This document shows, in pieces, positions 9,646 to 19,531 of a stretch of 64,000 bases of DNA. The position numbers were made by a program, and so were the translations under genes. The stretch is from the NCBI GenBank assembly GCA_012959765.1, contig DUCO01000037.1, positions 1 through 64,000 on the forward strand, read 5' to 3'. Positions within the stretch are counted from its first letter, which is position 1; each line of letters opens with the position of its first letter. The notes beneath the pieces are model-generated. The model did no database searches. It was not told the DNA's origin and worked only from the letters and a program-made list of their open reading frames with translations. This stretch comes from Dehalococcoidia bacterium. GTDB taxonomy: Bacteria; Chloroflexota; Dehalococcoidia; Lucifugimonadales; Lucifugimonadaceae.

Positions 9646-12600
9646 TCAGCCACTCTTCCCTGAAGTTCGTACGGTTTCGGCAACGTTAATTCGCCGCACC
9701 GACATAATGTCAAAAATCAAAATCACAACAGCTACAACAACCAGCGCCCCAATAAGCCCACCAACGTAGCTCCAGTTAGTAGAAAACACGATCGGTGGCA
9801 GTGAATTCACGTTCGAATCGGTCTGTGAAGCAGTGTCGACTGCCAACCGAGCCATAATAAACCCGGTGCCAATACCGGCCGCTAGTCCCACGATCAACAC
9901 AACCATCTGCTCTATAACGCTGATGAACACCAACCCGCGTCGTCTAACGCCAAGCGACCGCAACACCGCAAGGTTGAAAACATCGCCCGCTGGTCGCATC
10001 GGAACGAACGTCAGGAAGCCCAACAGCGCCAACCCAATCGCAAGCGCAGCCGTAACTATCGAAGCCCCGCGCCACCCGGCTACCGCCAGAGGAGTCACCA
10101 CCGATGAGCGCTGTATCTCTTCTCGATCAACCAAACTGTGCAACCCACCAATGGTCGTTGAAATCCTGTCGATAACGTCGACATTGCCCAGAGAGCCTTC
10201 ATCACTCTCATCCAGCCCAATAAATACCTCTTGGGCGACGCCAGCCGAGTTCGCACTGCTCAACGAAAGATGACGCCAGAGCTGCCCAACATCGGTAACC
10301 GCAAACCCACCACCCTCGGGATTCACCGTAGGGAAGTAGTCGGTAACACCAATAATTCGCAACGGAATAGAACGGCCAAAAACATGAGCTACCGTCGTGT
10401 CGCCAACCAGAAGATTACTGTTATCCAGAGCGGTCTGGCTGAACAGAATCGGCACAGTATCAGAGCTCAATCTAACAACCCCGCGAACACCAAGATCAGT
10501 CCCAACGCCAAGATCGATCTGCAAACCGTTTTGAATCTCGCTACTGTTGCCGCTATTTCGCACATAGCTAAACCCAGAAACCGCAGTGTCGACACCCTCC
10601 GAAGAAGCAAGCGCCGACCATAGCCCCGGATCGTCAAACGACTCAAGCACATGATTGACGGCGTACCCTCCCTGCGGCCCAAGAGCATCCTGGTACATCA
10701 AATCGTCAACCTGAATACTCGTCGGTGTACCAAGCTCGTCCGGGGTCAACTCAAAGAAGGTCAGCCCAACAACCTCTACCGGTCGTTTGGCTAACGACGG
10801 AATTTTGCCCAGCCTCACCTGCCAGTCCTTGCTCGTCGCAGGACCAACCCCCACCGAATGAGAAAGTCCATTCGCATCGATAATCCTGATACTCGCCCGA
10901 ATATTCCGCTCAATCACCGTGGAACGCATTACGAAACCGATGCGATCCGCGGATTCAGGCACCAGTATCGGTTGGGTTTCTGCCTCACTTCCAAGCTCAC
11001 TCAGCAACCCGGCAATATCGCCCTCTGCATAGTCTTCTCGAAACACCCCGATCTCACCGAACTCAGCCGGCTCAATAGCGAGGAAATCAAACACCTCACC
11101 CTCGCCACCAAGCCGAATAGTTCCAGTCGTGCGTAGCCCCGCCGAAACGTTTTCAACGCCCTCGATACCACGCACCCTATCCAGAACACTTGTCCTGTCA
11201 CCACTGTTCAAATCCACCGGGAATACACGAAGATCCGCCCCAACCTCGTAGCCCGACTGATCGGCGGCGCCCTGTTCCAAAGTTGCCGCAACAGTCGCAG
11301 AAAGCATCGCCGTACCGGCGGTCATCCCAAGAATCGCAGCGGGCCAGGCGTACGTCAGCGGTATCCTGGCAAACAACGCCGAAATCAAATGAGCCCACAC
11401 AGGCCCGCGCCTCACCAACCCATTCGAAATCAAACGCACAATAGGCGGAAGGACGCGCAGCGAAAGCATTACCGCAACCGCAAGGAATATAGCTGGAGCG
11501 AAAACCAGAAGCGGATTCACCTTTACGATCTCTTCGCCAGTTTGCTGGGCCGTCGTGACCGACGATTCAGTCGATAAATCCCACAGAACCACGCCACCAA
11601 AAACGAAGAACAACAAATCAAGATATTGACGCTGGAAGAACGGCTTACCCTCTACCCGTCTTCTCGATAATTGATCGTTTCCAACCGTACGCCCTCCTCC
11701 CTTCCAAACACCCCACTGCATGAAGCCAAGAATTCCCAGGCCCCCAAGCAGCGACCACGCAAACGCCTGCCAACTCAAGTACACCGGCATGCCCAAACCC
11801 AGCCGAATCGCTTCGTATTCAGGCAACCATCCAATCACAATAATCACTCCGTAAGCCACAAACGGGGCAACTAATGCAGGCAGAAGAACCAGCAAAACCG
11901 ACTCGATCAGGAACAGAATCGCCACCTGCTGGCGGCCCAATCCTCTTGCCCACATCCGCGCCGTATCCACCCTGCGGCGCGCCATCAAAGCCCCAGCCGC
12001 CATCACCGAGTAGTAACCCGCTGCAAGCAGCAAAACCCCACCCATCATCAAAGTGGGAATTCGAGCGAAAGCAATCTTTTGTCCAAGCGATCTCAGCGGG
12101 TTTTCAAGTGCAGATATCGCCTTCGACTCAGGCAATCCCCGGCGAAGCTCATGGCCGATCAATTCGACCTGTTCAGCCGTAAACGCCGGGCTCTGACGCT
12201 CCAACATATCCGCGTCGAGCTGCACCAGCCAACGGTTTGTTCCGATAGAAGCCGGGCCACCCGTAACAGCTGCAAACAGACCATTTCGAGTAAAGAACAA
12301 CGGCAACTGGAATCGAGCACCCGGAGCCGGCCTTCCAGGCGATAGCGCCACTGATCCTAGCCCCAACCAAAAATCTTCATCCGGATCGTTGGGCTCGAAC
12401 AAACCGACTACGCGAACCATCAAATAAGGGAGATCATTCGGTCTGGGCGATAGCCAGATTTCTTGGTCCACAGCTATGCCTAACTCGTCGGCTCGTTCTT
12501 TCGGAACCACAGCCTCGGCAACCAGATGCGTATCAAGCCGTTCAATAGAAGATAGCGGTGCCCGTCCATCAACAATCACCGAGCCATTCAAAAACCCATC

Positions 12601-12975
12601 GAAGCGCTGAAGAGTCGCGAGATCAGGCTTAACCCCGACGGTTATCGAGTCCGCCTCGGTCCCCCAAAAATGAGGTCGAGTGTGCGATTCCTGCCCAACA
12701 CCAACAATAAGATCGCCAAAAACCTCCAGTGCCACATTCACCCGCTCCGTGGCAGCCGAAACCGATGAATCGGTCAACGGCAGTTCCTCGACCACAATCT
12801 GCATGTTCCGGTGCGAAGAAGAAAGAGTCGTAAGCGTCGAACGCAACCCCAGCGATTCGATGGTGCCCAGATACATCGGCGCACCCGCAAGAATCGCCGT
12901 CATAACCAACACGCCAACCATTAGGGCAAGCATCTGGTAAAAATCAGCGCGTAAACGCCGGCGGAAAATCAGCAA
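9646..12975 (-). CDS. Large FtsX/MacB-like ABC permease
   Basis: 1109 aa; AVLRSLGVRRRGLVFISVIEQMVVLIVGLAAG, multiple TM segments; paralogous layout to the downstream gene. Confidence 0.85.
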   Translation of the reverse strand: MLIFRRRLRADFYQMLALMVGVLVMTAILAGAPMYLGTIESLGLRSTLTTLSSSHRNMQIVVEELPLTDSSVSAATERVNVALEVFGDLIVGVGQESHTRPHFWGTEADSITVGVKPDLATLQRFDGFLNGSVIVDGRAPLSSIERLDTHLVAEAVVPKERADELGIAVDQEIWLSPRPNDLPYLMVRVVGLFEPNDPDEDFWLGLGSVALSPGRPAPGARFQLPLFFTRNGLFAAVTGGPASIGTNRWLVQLDADMLERQSPAFTAEQVELIGHELRRGLPESKAISALENPLRSLGQKIAFARIPTLMMGGVLLLAAGYYSVMAAGALMARRRVDTARMWARGLGRQQVAILFLIESVLLVLLPALVAPFVAYGVIIVIGWLPEYEAIRLGLGMPVYLSWQAFAWSLLGGLGILGFMQWGVWKGGGRTVGNDQLSRRRVEGKPFFQRQYLDLLFFVFGGVVLWDLSTESSVTTAQQTGEEIVKVNPLLVFAPAIFLAVAVMLSLRVLPPIVRLISNGLVRRGPVWAHLISALFARIPLTYAWPAAILGMTAGTAMLSATVAATLEQGAADQSGYEVGADLRVFPVDLNSGDRTSVLDRVRGIEGVENVSAGLRTTGTIRLGGEGEVFDFLAIEPAEFGEIGVFREDYAEGDIAGLLSELGSEAETQPILVPESADRIGFVMRSTVIERNIRASIRIIDANGLSHSVGVGPATSKDWQVRLGKIPSLAKRPVEVVGLTFFELTPDELGTPTSIQVDDLMYQDALGPQGGYAVNHVLESFDDPGLWSALASSEGVDTAVSGFSYVRNSGNSSEIQNGLQIDLGVGTDLGVRGVVRLSSDTVPILFSQTALDNSNLLVGDTTVAHVFGRSIPLRIIGVTDYFPTVNPEGGGFAVTDVGQLWRHLSLSSANSAGVAQEVFIGLDESDEGSLGNVDVIDRISTTIGGLHSLVDREEIQRSSVVTPLAVAGWRGASIVTAALAIGLALLGFLTFVPMRPAGDVFNLAVLRSLGVRRRGLVFISVIEQMVVLIVGLAAGIGTGFIMARLAVDTASQTDSNVNSLPPIVFSTNWSYVGGLIGALVVVAVVILIFDIMSVRRINVAETVRTSGKSG

Positions 12976-13799
12976 AGTTAATTCTGGTCAGTCAATCGTT
13001 AGTCATTTAGATCACGAAGAAGCAGACAGCTGATAGATATTAGTTGATACCCACAACCCCCGATGCAGTTAATTCACCGAATTCAGATCAAAATAGCGAG
13101 CTGGCGTTAAAAAACGTGTCCACCAGTGGCCCGCGCACGCCCGGATCAGCCAACACTTACTTGAAGATCAACTTCGCCACGAATCGATTTCTCAAACCTC
13201 TAAATCACACTCTTTTCTGCACCTCGCAGACCCACTGAAAACTCACACCAGCCACCCGTAGCAGCGGCAGTTCTACGGGCGACGATCATCCCATTTCCAG
13301 CTCAAACAGTATCGAATTCCTGTTTCAGGCCATTTTTTCAGCATCGGCCAATATCGAATCGTGAGTGCCTACCATTCGCACCAATCCCCCACTCCCGCAT
13401 AGGTAATTCCGCCTAGTACACCAATTCTCGGCTACACGGAAACTTCAAGTCTTCCAAGTTCACTCCCTAGAGTCTGCTCACACCAACTGCGGGGGGTTGT
13501 CCCCAGCAGTCGCATGCGGTGGACACCCGCATGTACGAATCGGCAAAACGACACGATTGTTAATGAGATTTCTTGAGAATTAGGCCAGATGCGCAACGAT
13601 CATGCTCACCATTACCTGAATCGCAATGTTGTGGTGCGCGCAAAATCGAACAGGCATCGACCTTACATCTAACGGAACTTACACACACACGGAACCTCCA
13701 ATCAGTTGTGTATCGGATGAGGAAAGAATTTTTGGGATTGGGAAGCGAACAGTATCCGGCTGGTAGCAGATATCGATTCCCCGTTTTCGAAATAACGCA

Positions 13800-14116
13800 A
13801 TGAGCAAGTATCGGCTAACTACGCTGTTCATAGTCATCAGTGTTCTTACACTGGGCACGGCGGCGCTTGCCCTCAACCATCTCGCAATCCGTACTGCCGA
13901 GAATAATTTAGCCGAGTTTTCCACGAAAAGATCGAAAACTACAGAATTTCCGAACTGCAGATATCGGCCGTAGAAGTCGAAATCAACTCCACGTTCAGCG
14001 CACCCGCCGAAAAGAACGCAACCATTCAGTTCGGCATCATGATCGGCGGAGTGGTCGCAGTGTTCCTGGTCGTCGCATCGCTAATCGCAATCCGCCGACA
14101 ATGGGGCAAGCCCTAA
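13800..14116 (+). pseudogene. Remnant of a small membrane/sensor protein
   Basis: MSKYRLTTLFIVISVLTLGTAALALNHLAIRTAENNLAEF, then out-of-frame SAVEVEINSTFSAPAEKNATIQFGIMIGGVVAVFLVVASLIAIRRQWGKP* with a second TM. Confidence 0.4.
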
Positions 14117-15258
14117 CCCAGCACCTCAGCCAACCGGCGCGCCGCCATCTCTGCCTGCCCATCCCGCAGATTAATCGGGTTGATCGAAACCGAATCAACG
14201 CTTCGGTCATAGGTCACAAACACCCGCGGCTCACCCTCAAGCATCTCCTTTAACAGCGCGTCAGGGTCGACCCCGGTTGCCTCGCTGTTCAACCGAACCA
14301 CAACCGTCGGTACGTGGTACTTGTGCGGATCATGCTCGATCGAAACGCTAACGCCGTCCAGCGCCTGCAAAATCTCGTAAGCAGGCTCAATACTCGCCCG
14401 ATACGACACCATCAGCGCACCGTCATCCTGCTCCATAAACAGCTTGAGCGCGGTGTACAAACCCACCATCTCTTCACGGGTAACCTTTTGCGGCCTGCCT
14501 ATCGAATGATTCGGCGGGCCGTTAGCCACAGCGGCCTCGACCAAGTCTTTGCGACCAAACAGCAATCCAGTCCCCTGCGGACCCCGAATGAACTTGCCCC
14601 CGCTGAACGTCACCAGATCAGCCCCATCGCTTATGTAACGACTCAGGTTGCTCTTTGGCGGCAACATCGCAGCAGCATCAACGATCACCGGCACACCATG
14701 CGCATGGGCAATCTCCGAAAGCTTCGGAAGACTCAGCCCCTTCTGCGCAATACCCGGACCAAACAAATAGTTCACTGCCGCGGTTTTCTCCGTAAAAGCC
14801 GCCTCAAGCTCTTCTTCCAGCGTTCCGTCGATACTCCCGATCTCAACCAGTTTCGCCCCGGTAAAGCCGTACATATCGCTGTAACCGCCGCGATGGACTT
14901 TCTGGATGATCAACTCATCCTTCATGCCGTCCGTATTCGGAAGCTGCCGTACTTTCGCTGGGTTGGTTCCCGTCATACACGCCGCCATCGATAACACCAC
15001 ACCACCGGCAGCACCGCTCACCACAATCCCGGATTCAGCACCCGATACCTGAGCAATGTATTCGCCGACCTTATCGTTCAGTTCCTGCAACCCGATAAAC
15101 GACTGCGAAGCCAACGCCATCGCCTCCATCACTTCTGGCCGTGGCTCCGACCCGCCATACGAAGTGATCGTCCCCGCAGCATGAATCACAGGGCGTAAAC
15201 CCAACTCGTCATACACAGGATTATTCAATGGGCCATTACCCGAAGCATTGCTTGTCAT
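14113..15258 (-). CDS. SelA-like PLP-dependent enzyme (D-glucosaminate-6-P ammonia-lyase family)
   Basis: 381 aa; DELGLRPVIHAAGTITSYGGS, FSGGKFIRGPQGTGLLFGR PLP-lysine motif. Confidence 0.8.
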   Translation of the reverse strand: MTSNASGNGPLNNPVYDELGLRPVIHAAGTITSYGGSEPRPEVMEAMALASQSFIGLQELNDKVGEYIAQVSGAESGIVVSGAAGGVVLSMAACMTGTNPAKVRQLPNTDGMKDELIIQKVHRGGYSDMYGFTGAKLVEIGSIDGTLEEELEAAFTEKTAAVNYLFGPGIAQKGLSLPKLSEIAHAHGVPVIVDAAAMLPPKSNLSRYISDGADLVTFSGGKFIRGPQGTGLLFGRKDLVEAAVANGPPNHSIGRPQKVTREEMVGLYTALKLFMEQDDGALMVSYRASIEPAYEILQALDGVSVSIEHDPHKYHVPTVVVRLNSEATGVDPDALLKEMLEGEPRVFVTYDRSVDSVSINPINLRDGQAEMAARRLAEVLG

Positions 15259-15458
15259 CTACAGAATCTTTCAGTAAATCTAAATACCAGCGAATCACAT
15301 GGCGCACATTACACCCAAAAACATCACCGCAGCCCCGCCTATTCCCCGGTGCCTGAGGAGCCCCATCTAATCCCAAGCGCCGGGAACAACATCAAAGCCG
15401 GTCTCAACTTCGCAGGTCGATCGCTCAGAAAAAGACCACTGACACTAAAATAACCCCC

Positions 15459-16178
15459 ATGACCTTCACAATCCTCGGCCGCAACTCCCAAACAGGTGAA
15501 CTCGGCATCGCCATCGCCACCTACTCCCTCGCTGTCGGAGCAACCTGCCCCCAAATCCTGCCCGGCATCGGCGTCGCAACCTCCCAAGCATCCACAAACC
15601 CGGCCATTGGCGAAGAAATCATGGAACTGATCGAAGACGGCACCCAACCAGCCGAAGCCTTCGCCCAAGCTCTCGCCAACGACTCACATCACGAATACCG
15701 CCAGATCGCGTTTCTTGGCCCAAACGGCGATTCTCTTGTTCATTCAGGTGCAAACATCAAACCATCCAGCGGTCACGTAAATGGAGATAACTGCATAGCA
15801 ATCGGAAACTTTCTGGCGAACGACCAGGTGCTCCAAATGATGGTCGACGGATTCTCAGAGCCCAATATGAATTCCGATTCGCCGACAACCCTCGCCGAGC
15901 AACTCCTTTCCGCACTCGACTCCGGCAAGCAAGCCGGTGGCCAATCGGGAGCAGGCAACACTCACCTACCCGAACGCTCCGCATGCCTGATAGTCGGCGC
16001 ATCGGGCGAACGCTTCCCAATCGACATCCGAATCGACGTCTCAACCAACGCCATACCCGAACTACGCTCCGCCTACGAAACCTACCTGCCAATGCACGGC
16101 TACTACCTCAACCGCGCCCAAAACCCAACCAACCTCCCCTCTCAAAACGAATGGCCAAGACAACTCGAATCAAATTAG
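15459..16178 (+). CDS. DUF1028 family protein
   Basis: MTFTILGRNSQTGELGIAIATYSLAVGATCP typical DUF1028 N-terminus. Confidence 0.9.
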   Translation: MTFTILGRNSQTGELGIAIATYSLAVGATCPQILPGIGVATSQASTNPAIGEEIMELIEDGTQPAEAFAQALANDSHHEYRQIAFLGPNGDSLVHSGANIKPSSGHVNGDNCIAIGNFLANDQVLQMMVDGFSEPNMNSDSPTTLAEQLLSALDSGKQAGGQSGAGNTHLPERSACLIVGASGERFPIDIRIDVSTNAIPELRSAYETYLPMHGYYLNRAQNPTNLPSQNEWPRQLESN

Positions 16179-16189
16179 CGGCTCTCTTG

Positions 16190-16240
16190 CCGCTTCCTAA
16201 GCGAAGTCATCGGAGTCGAAGGACCTGGGGCGAGGGTCGC
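16190..16240 (+). repeat. Dispersed repeat family F (CTKAGCGAAGTCATCGGAGTCGAAGGAYCTGG)
   Basis: Similar to 34155, 36768, 41996 (+) and to 27920 and 50850 (-). Confidence 0.7.
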
Positions 16241-16302
16241 GAAAACCGTCGACCCCACCACCACGTTGCGATCACAGCTTCACCCACATCCCGCCACCAA
16301 CT

Positions 16303-16328
16303 GTCATGCTGAATTTATTTCAGTATCT
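16303..16328 (+). repeat. Dispersed repeat family A (GTCATCCTGAAyTyrwTTCAGGATCT)
   Basis: gtcatgctgaatttatttcagtatct, degenerate copy. Confidence 0.7.
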
Positions 16329-16460
16329 TTCTCACCCATCTGCAGCGACCTCCCCCACTCACAGCGCAAATAAGTCGTACCCTTCTCAAACCGCTCATCC
16401 ACAGCCCCAACCTGGTCTTCGCCTGAAAAATAAGGTGTCTAGACACCCCGGAGAACAACC

Positions 16461-17033
16461 TTGGTCCTCGACGCCATCCACTCACGACGCAACACCCGTG
16501 AATTCACCATCGCACCCGTTTCCGACTCAGCTCTGGAACTAATAATCGAAGCCGCAACCTGGGCACCAAACCACCGAAACACCGAACCGTGGCGATTTAT
16601 CGTTCTCTCCAAAGACGGTGCAATGCGCAAAAAAGTCGCACAAATCGTCCACGATTGGACCTTCGAGAACGTAAAAAATCCCAATCCAGAACGTCGCATT
16701 GCGACTTCCAGAGAAACCCAGCAGGAAATCCTCGATGCCCCGGCGTTTATGTACGCCTACTCGGTTCAGGGCCGCAACGACGAAGTAACTCACGAAAACT
16801 ACGCAGCCACCGCCTGCGCCGTTCAAAATCTGATATTGGCCGCCCACTCGCTCGGAATCGGAGTCGGCTGGAGTACCGGCAAGCCCTGTCTCGCCAACGT
16901 AGGCACCGCCATAGGAGCCGAACCCGACTGGGACATCGTCGGAGCCTTCTACATCGGCTACCCTGCCGAAGAACAAACCCAACAGTCACCAGCCAAACGC
17001 GCACCTGTAAACGATGTAACTATCTGGGCCTAG
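16461..17033 (+). CDS. Nitroreductase family protein
   Basis: HSRRNTREFTIAPVSDSALELIIEAATWAPNHRNTEPWRFIV; TTG start. Confidence 0.9.
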   Translation: MVLDAIHSRRNTREFTIAPVSDSALELIIEAATWAPNHRNTEPWRFIVLSKDGAMRKKVAQIVHDWTFENVKNPNPERRIATSRETQQEILDAPAFMYAYSVQGRNDEVTHENYAATACAVQNLILAAHSLGIGVGWSTGKPCLANVGTAIGAEPDWDIVGAFYIGYPAEEQTQQSPAKRAPVNDVTIWA

Positions 17034-17048
17034 TGCCCTGACAGCAGC

Positions 17049-17960
17049 TCACGTAATAAATTCGCTCCCCTTGATCAACCTGGTCAAAGCGTCGTTCGCG
17101 GGTGTGGAAATCCCGTACTTGGCAGCCTCTCGAGCGACATATCCGTTCAGGGAATCAATCTCCGTCCTCACCCCACGATCCAAATGCTGCGACATCGAAA
17201 CCCGGTGAAACTTCTTCGAGCAATACTCTCGAATCGTCTCCAGCGGATCGGGATCATCAAGCTCAACTCTCTTCGCAGCCACGAACGCAAGAACCTCGCC
17301 GATCACCTGACGCTGGAACTCATCCAGTTCAGGAATTGCACGAATATGCCCCGGTTTCACATCCGTAATTGCGCAGATAGCGTTGATCCCGCAGTTGTGA
17401 ACAAACTTGCTCCAAATCGTTTTCATGATGTCGGCCTCGACAACCGGCAGCATATTCGCCAACTCAAGGTGCTCAACCAATAGCGCTAGCCGGTCACTCT
17501 CGGCCCCATCGATCTCACCAAGGTACGTCGGCCCTTCGTTGGTGTGACTTACTCGCCCCGTCCCAGGCATGTCACCGCTATGAAATGTCAGCCCACCTAA
17601 AACCCGATCGTCACCAAGTACATCAACCAGCACCTCGATGTTCCCGACACCATTTTGTAGCGACACAACGAAACCCTCTGGACCGAGAATCTCACTCGCA
17701 GTCTCCGCCGCTTCCCGTGTCGAATATCCGTTCACACAGACCATCGCAACATCCACGCCAGAAACTGTCGAAACGTCAGTCGTCGCAACCACCGAAGCCA
17801 AAAACTCACCGTACAACCCGTCCACCCTCAACCCGTCTCGGTTAATTGCGTCAACGTGATCGACAGCGATATCAATCAACACCACATCATGGCCGATCCG
17901 CGCCAGATTAGCCCCGTAAAGGCTTCCCATATTTCCAGCACCGATTATTGCGTAATGCAT
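17049..17960 (-). CDS. 2-dehydropantoate 2-reductase family
   Basis: MHYAIIGAGNMGSLYGANLARIGHDVVLID, VVSLQNGVGN, KFVHNCGINAICAI. Confidence 0.85.
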   Translation of the reverse strand: MHYAIIGAGNMGSLYGANLARIGHDVVLIDIAVDHVDAINRDGLRVDGLYGEFLASVVATTDVSTVSGVDVAMVCVNGYSTREAAETASEILGPEGFVVSLQNGVGNIEVLVDVLGDDRVLGGLTFHSGDMPGTGRVSHTNEGPTYLGEIDGAESDRLALLVEHLELANMLPVVEADIMKTIWSKFVHNCGINAICAITDVKPGHIRAIPELDEFQRQVIGEVLAFVAAKRVELDDPDPLETIREYCSKKFHRVSMSQHLDRGVRTEIDSLNGYVAREAAKYGISTPANDALTRLIKGSEFIT

Positions 17961-18214
17961 ACGCCTCCCAACAGCCAACAAAACACATTCAGTAATTCAC
18001 TCAGCAACACTCTACCGCCTGAGCGCGTCCCGAGAGCCACACCGGCACGACCAGCTCAACACAACGCAATCGCCAACGTCGCATAAACTCCCCACATAAC
18101 CAGCTTTCCTACACGGGAACCTTTTCCACATTCCTCCGTTGTAGTTAATAGAGGCGCCTCTGCTTTCTAAACACACCCAGTAAAACGGGTCGCAAAAGTT
18201 CGCAAGCAAAAATA

Positions 18215-18249
18215 AAAACCTCTCACCGATTACCGATGGGAGGTTTTTT
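18215..18249. terminator. Probable (bidirectional) Rho-independent terminator
   Basis: AAAACCTC tcaccgattaccgatgg GAGGTTTTTT stem with T runs on both strands, downstream of the 18311-19291 gene. Confidence 0.7.
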
Positions 18250-18262
18250 CTAACTATCTAGA

Positions 18263-18300
18263 ACCAAGTCCTCCGACGACGCCCGGAGCCAAACGCCTCG
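18263..18300 (+). repeat. Dispersed repeat family C (CCAAGTCSTCCGACGACGCCCGGAGCC)
   Basis: Similar at 45665 and 45801 (+) and 33957 (-). Confidence 0.7.
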
Positions 18301-18310
18301 CCAACCCCAA

Positions 18311-19291
18311 CTACGCCCCGTTCACCGACATCGCCACCTTGATCACTCCGTCAGAATGATCGGCATACATGTCGTAAGCCTTCTGCACGTCAGTAAAGTC
18401 CAGGTTGTGGCTCTTCAGCACGCCAGGGTCGATCCAACCACGTTCTTTCAGCGCAATCATCTCTCGAATCTCCTTCGTTGGCTGGCTCGTCGCAGCAACC
18501 TGCGTCGGAATAATCGTCGCAGCCTTGAACATGAACTCCTGGTGCGGGAACGAAGCAATCTTCCCGTCCCGTCCCGTCAAACTGAAGCTAACAAAAATGC
18601 CCCAGCGCTTTACGATCTTCAGGCACTGCCCAAACCCCTCGGGATCACCAGTAGCATCAACCACAATGTCGATTCCCTCGCCGCCCGTAAGCTCATCGAT
18701 CGCCTCGTACATATCATCCTGTGAAGGATCAACCGTGTTGGTTGCACCCACCTCAAGAGCCTTCTTACGGCGAGCTTCAACAGGGTCGATACCGATAATC
18801 TGAAGTGCGCCCTGCTTCTCAAGAAGCATCGTAAACGAAAGGCCAATTCCACCCTGACCAAGCACCGCAACCCGCTTACCCGCTACGTTCCCCATCTGCT
18901 TGACCGAGTAGAGAACCGTACCGGTGTGCTGACACATAACCCACTCATCGAGCGGACCCCAGTCAGGAACAGGAAGAATACGGTCAGGCGTCTGAACCAG
19001 GTACTCAGCCAGACCACCCAAACCGCGTGTCGGCAAAATAATTGCCCGCTGCCCTACTTTGATTTCGTCGGTCTTCGACTCAACTATCGTGCCAGCAATT
19101 TCGTGGCACCCAACGCTGACTTCCAGCGGATAGTTCTCTTCCGGCAAAGCCGTATTGAAGATCCCGTGAATGTCGCTTCCACAAACCGAAAGAGCCTCGA
19201 TCCGTATCTTGGCTTGACCATCTACGGGAACAGGCTCGGCGATATCTATCAGGTCAAAGGTTGCTGGAGCAACGAGTTGTGCAGCTTTCAA
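18311..19291 (-). CDS. Zinc-dependent alcohol dehydrogenase (MDR family)
   Basis: CGSDIHGIF, GQGGIGLSFTMLLEKQGA. Confidence 0.85.
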   Translation of the reverse strand: MKAAQLVAPATFDLIDIAEPVPVDGQAKIRIEALSVCGSDIHGIFNTALPEENYPLEVSVGCHEIAGTIVESKTDEIKVGQRAIILPTRGLGGLAEYLVQTPDRILPVPDWGPLDEWVMCQHTGTVLYSVKQMGNVAGKRVAVLGQGGIGLSFTMLLEKQGALQIIGIDPVEARRKKALEVGATNTVDPSQDDMYEAIDELTGGEGIDIVVDATGDPEGFGQCLKIVKRWGIFVSFSLTGRDGKIASFPHQEFMFKAATIIPTQVAATSQPTKEIREMIALKERGWIDPGVLKSHNLDFTDVQKAYDMYADHSDGVIKVAMSVNGA

Positions 19292-19531
19292 TTTTCAATA
19301 ACGCTTTCGGGAGGGTCGCAATTAGTAAAACGGTTTGATTCGACAGACCGGAGCGAACTCTACACCCGCCCAAGCCACCAGACAATCGTTTTTTATCTCA
19401 CCGGTGCCAGCCCCCAATCTGGAGCAACGCACGAGCCGACTCTAATCGCCCTGAGCCCAACTGCTGCGACTCCAAAATAAAGCTCAAATCAGAATCACGA
19501 ACCAACGCCCTGAACCGCAACAATCGCTCGA

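Noticed and set aside
14113-15258. Selenocysteine synthase (SelA) and a selenium system
   Set aside because: SelA-like fold but no selB, tRNA-Sec or SECIS evidence nearby; these homologues usually act on amino sugars or amino acids.
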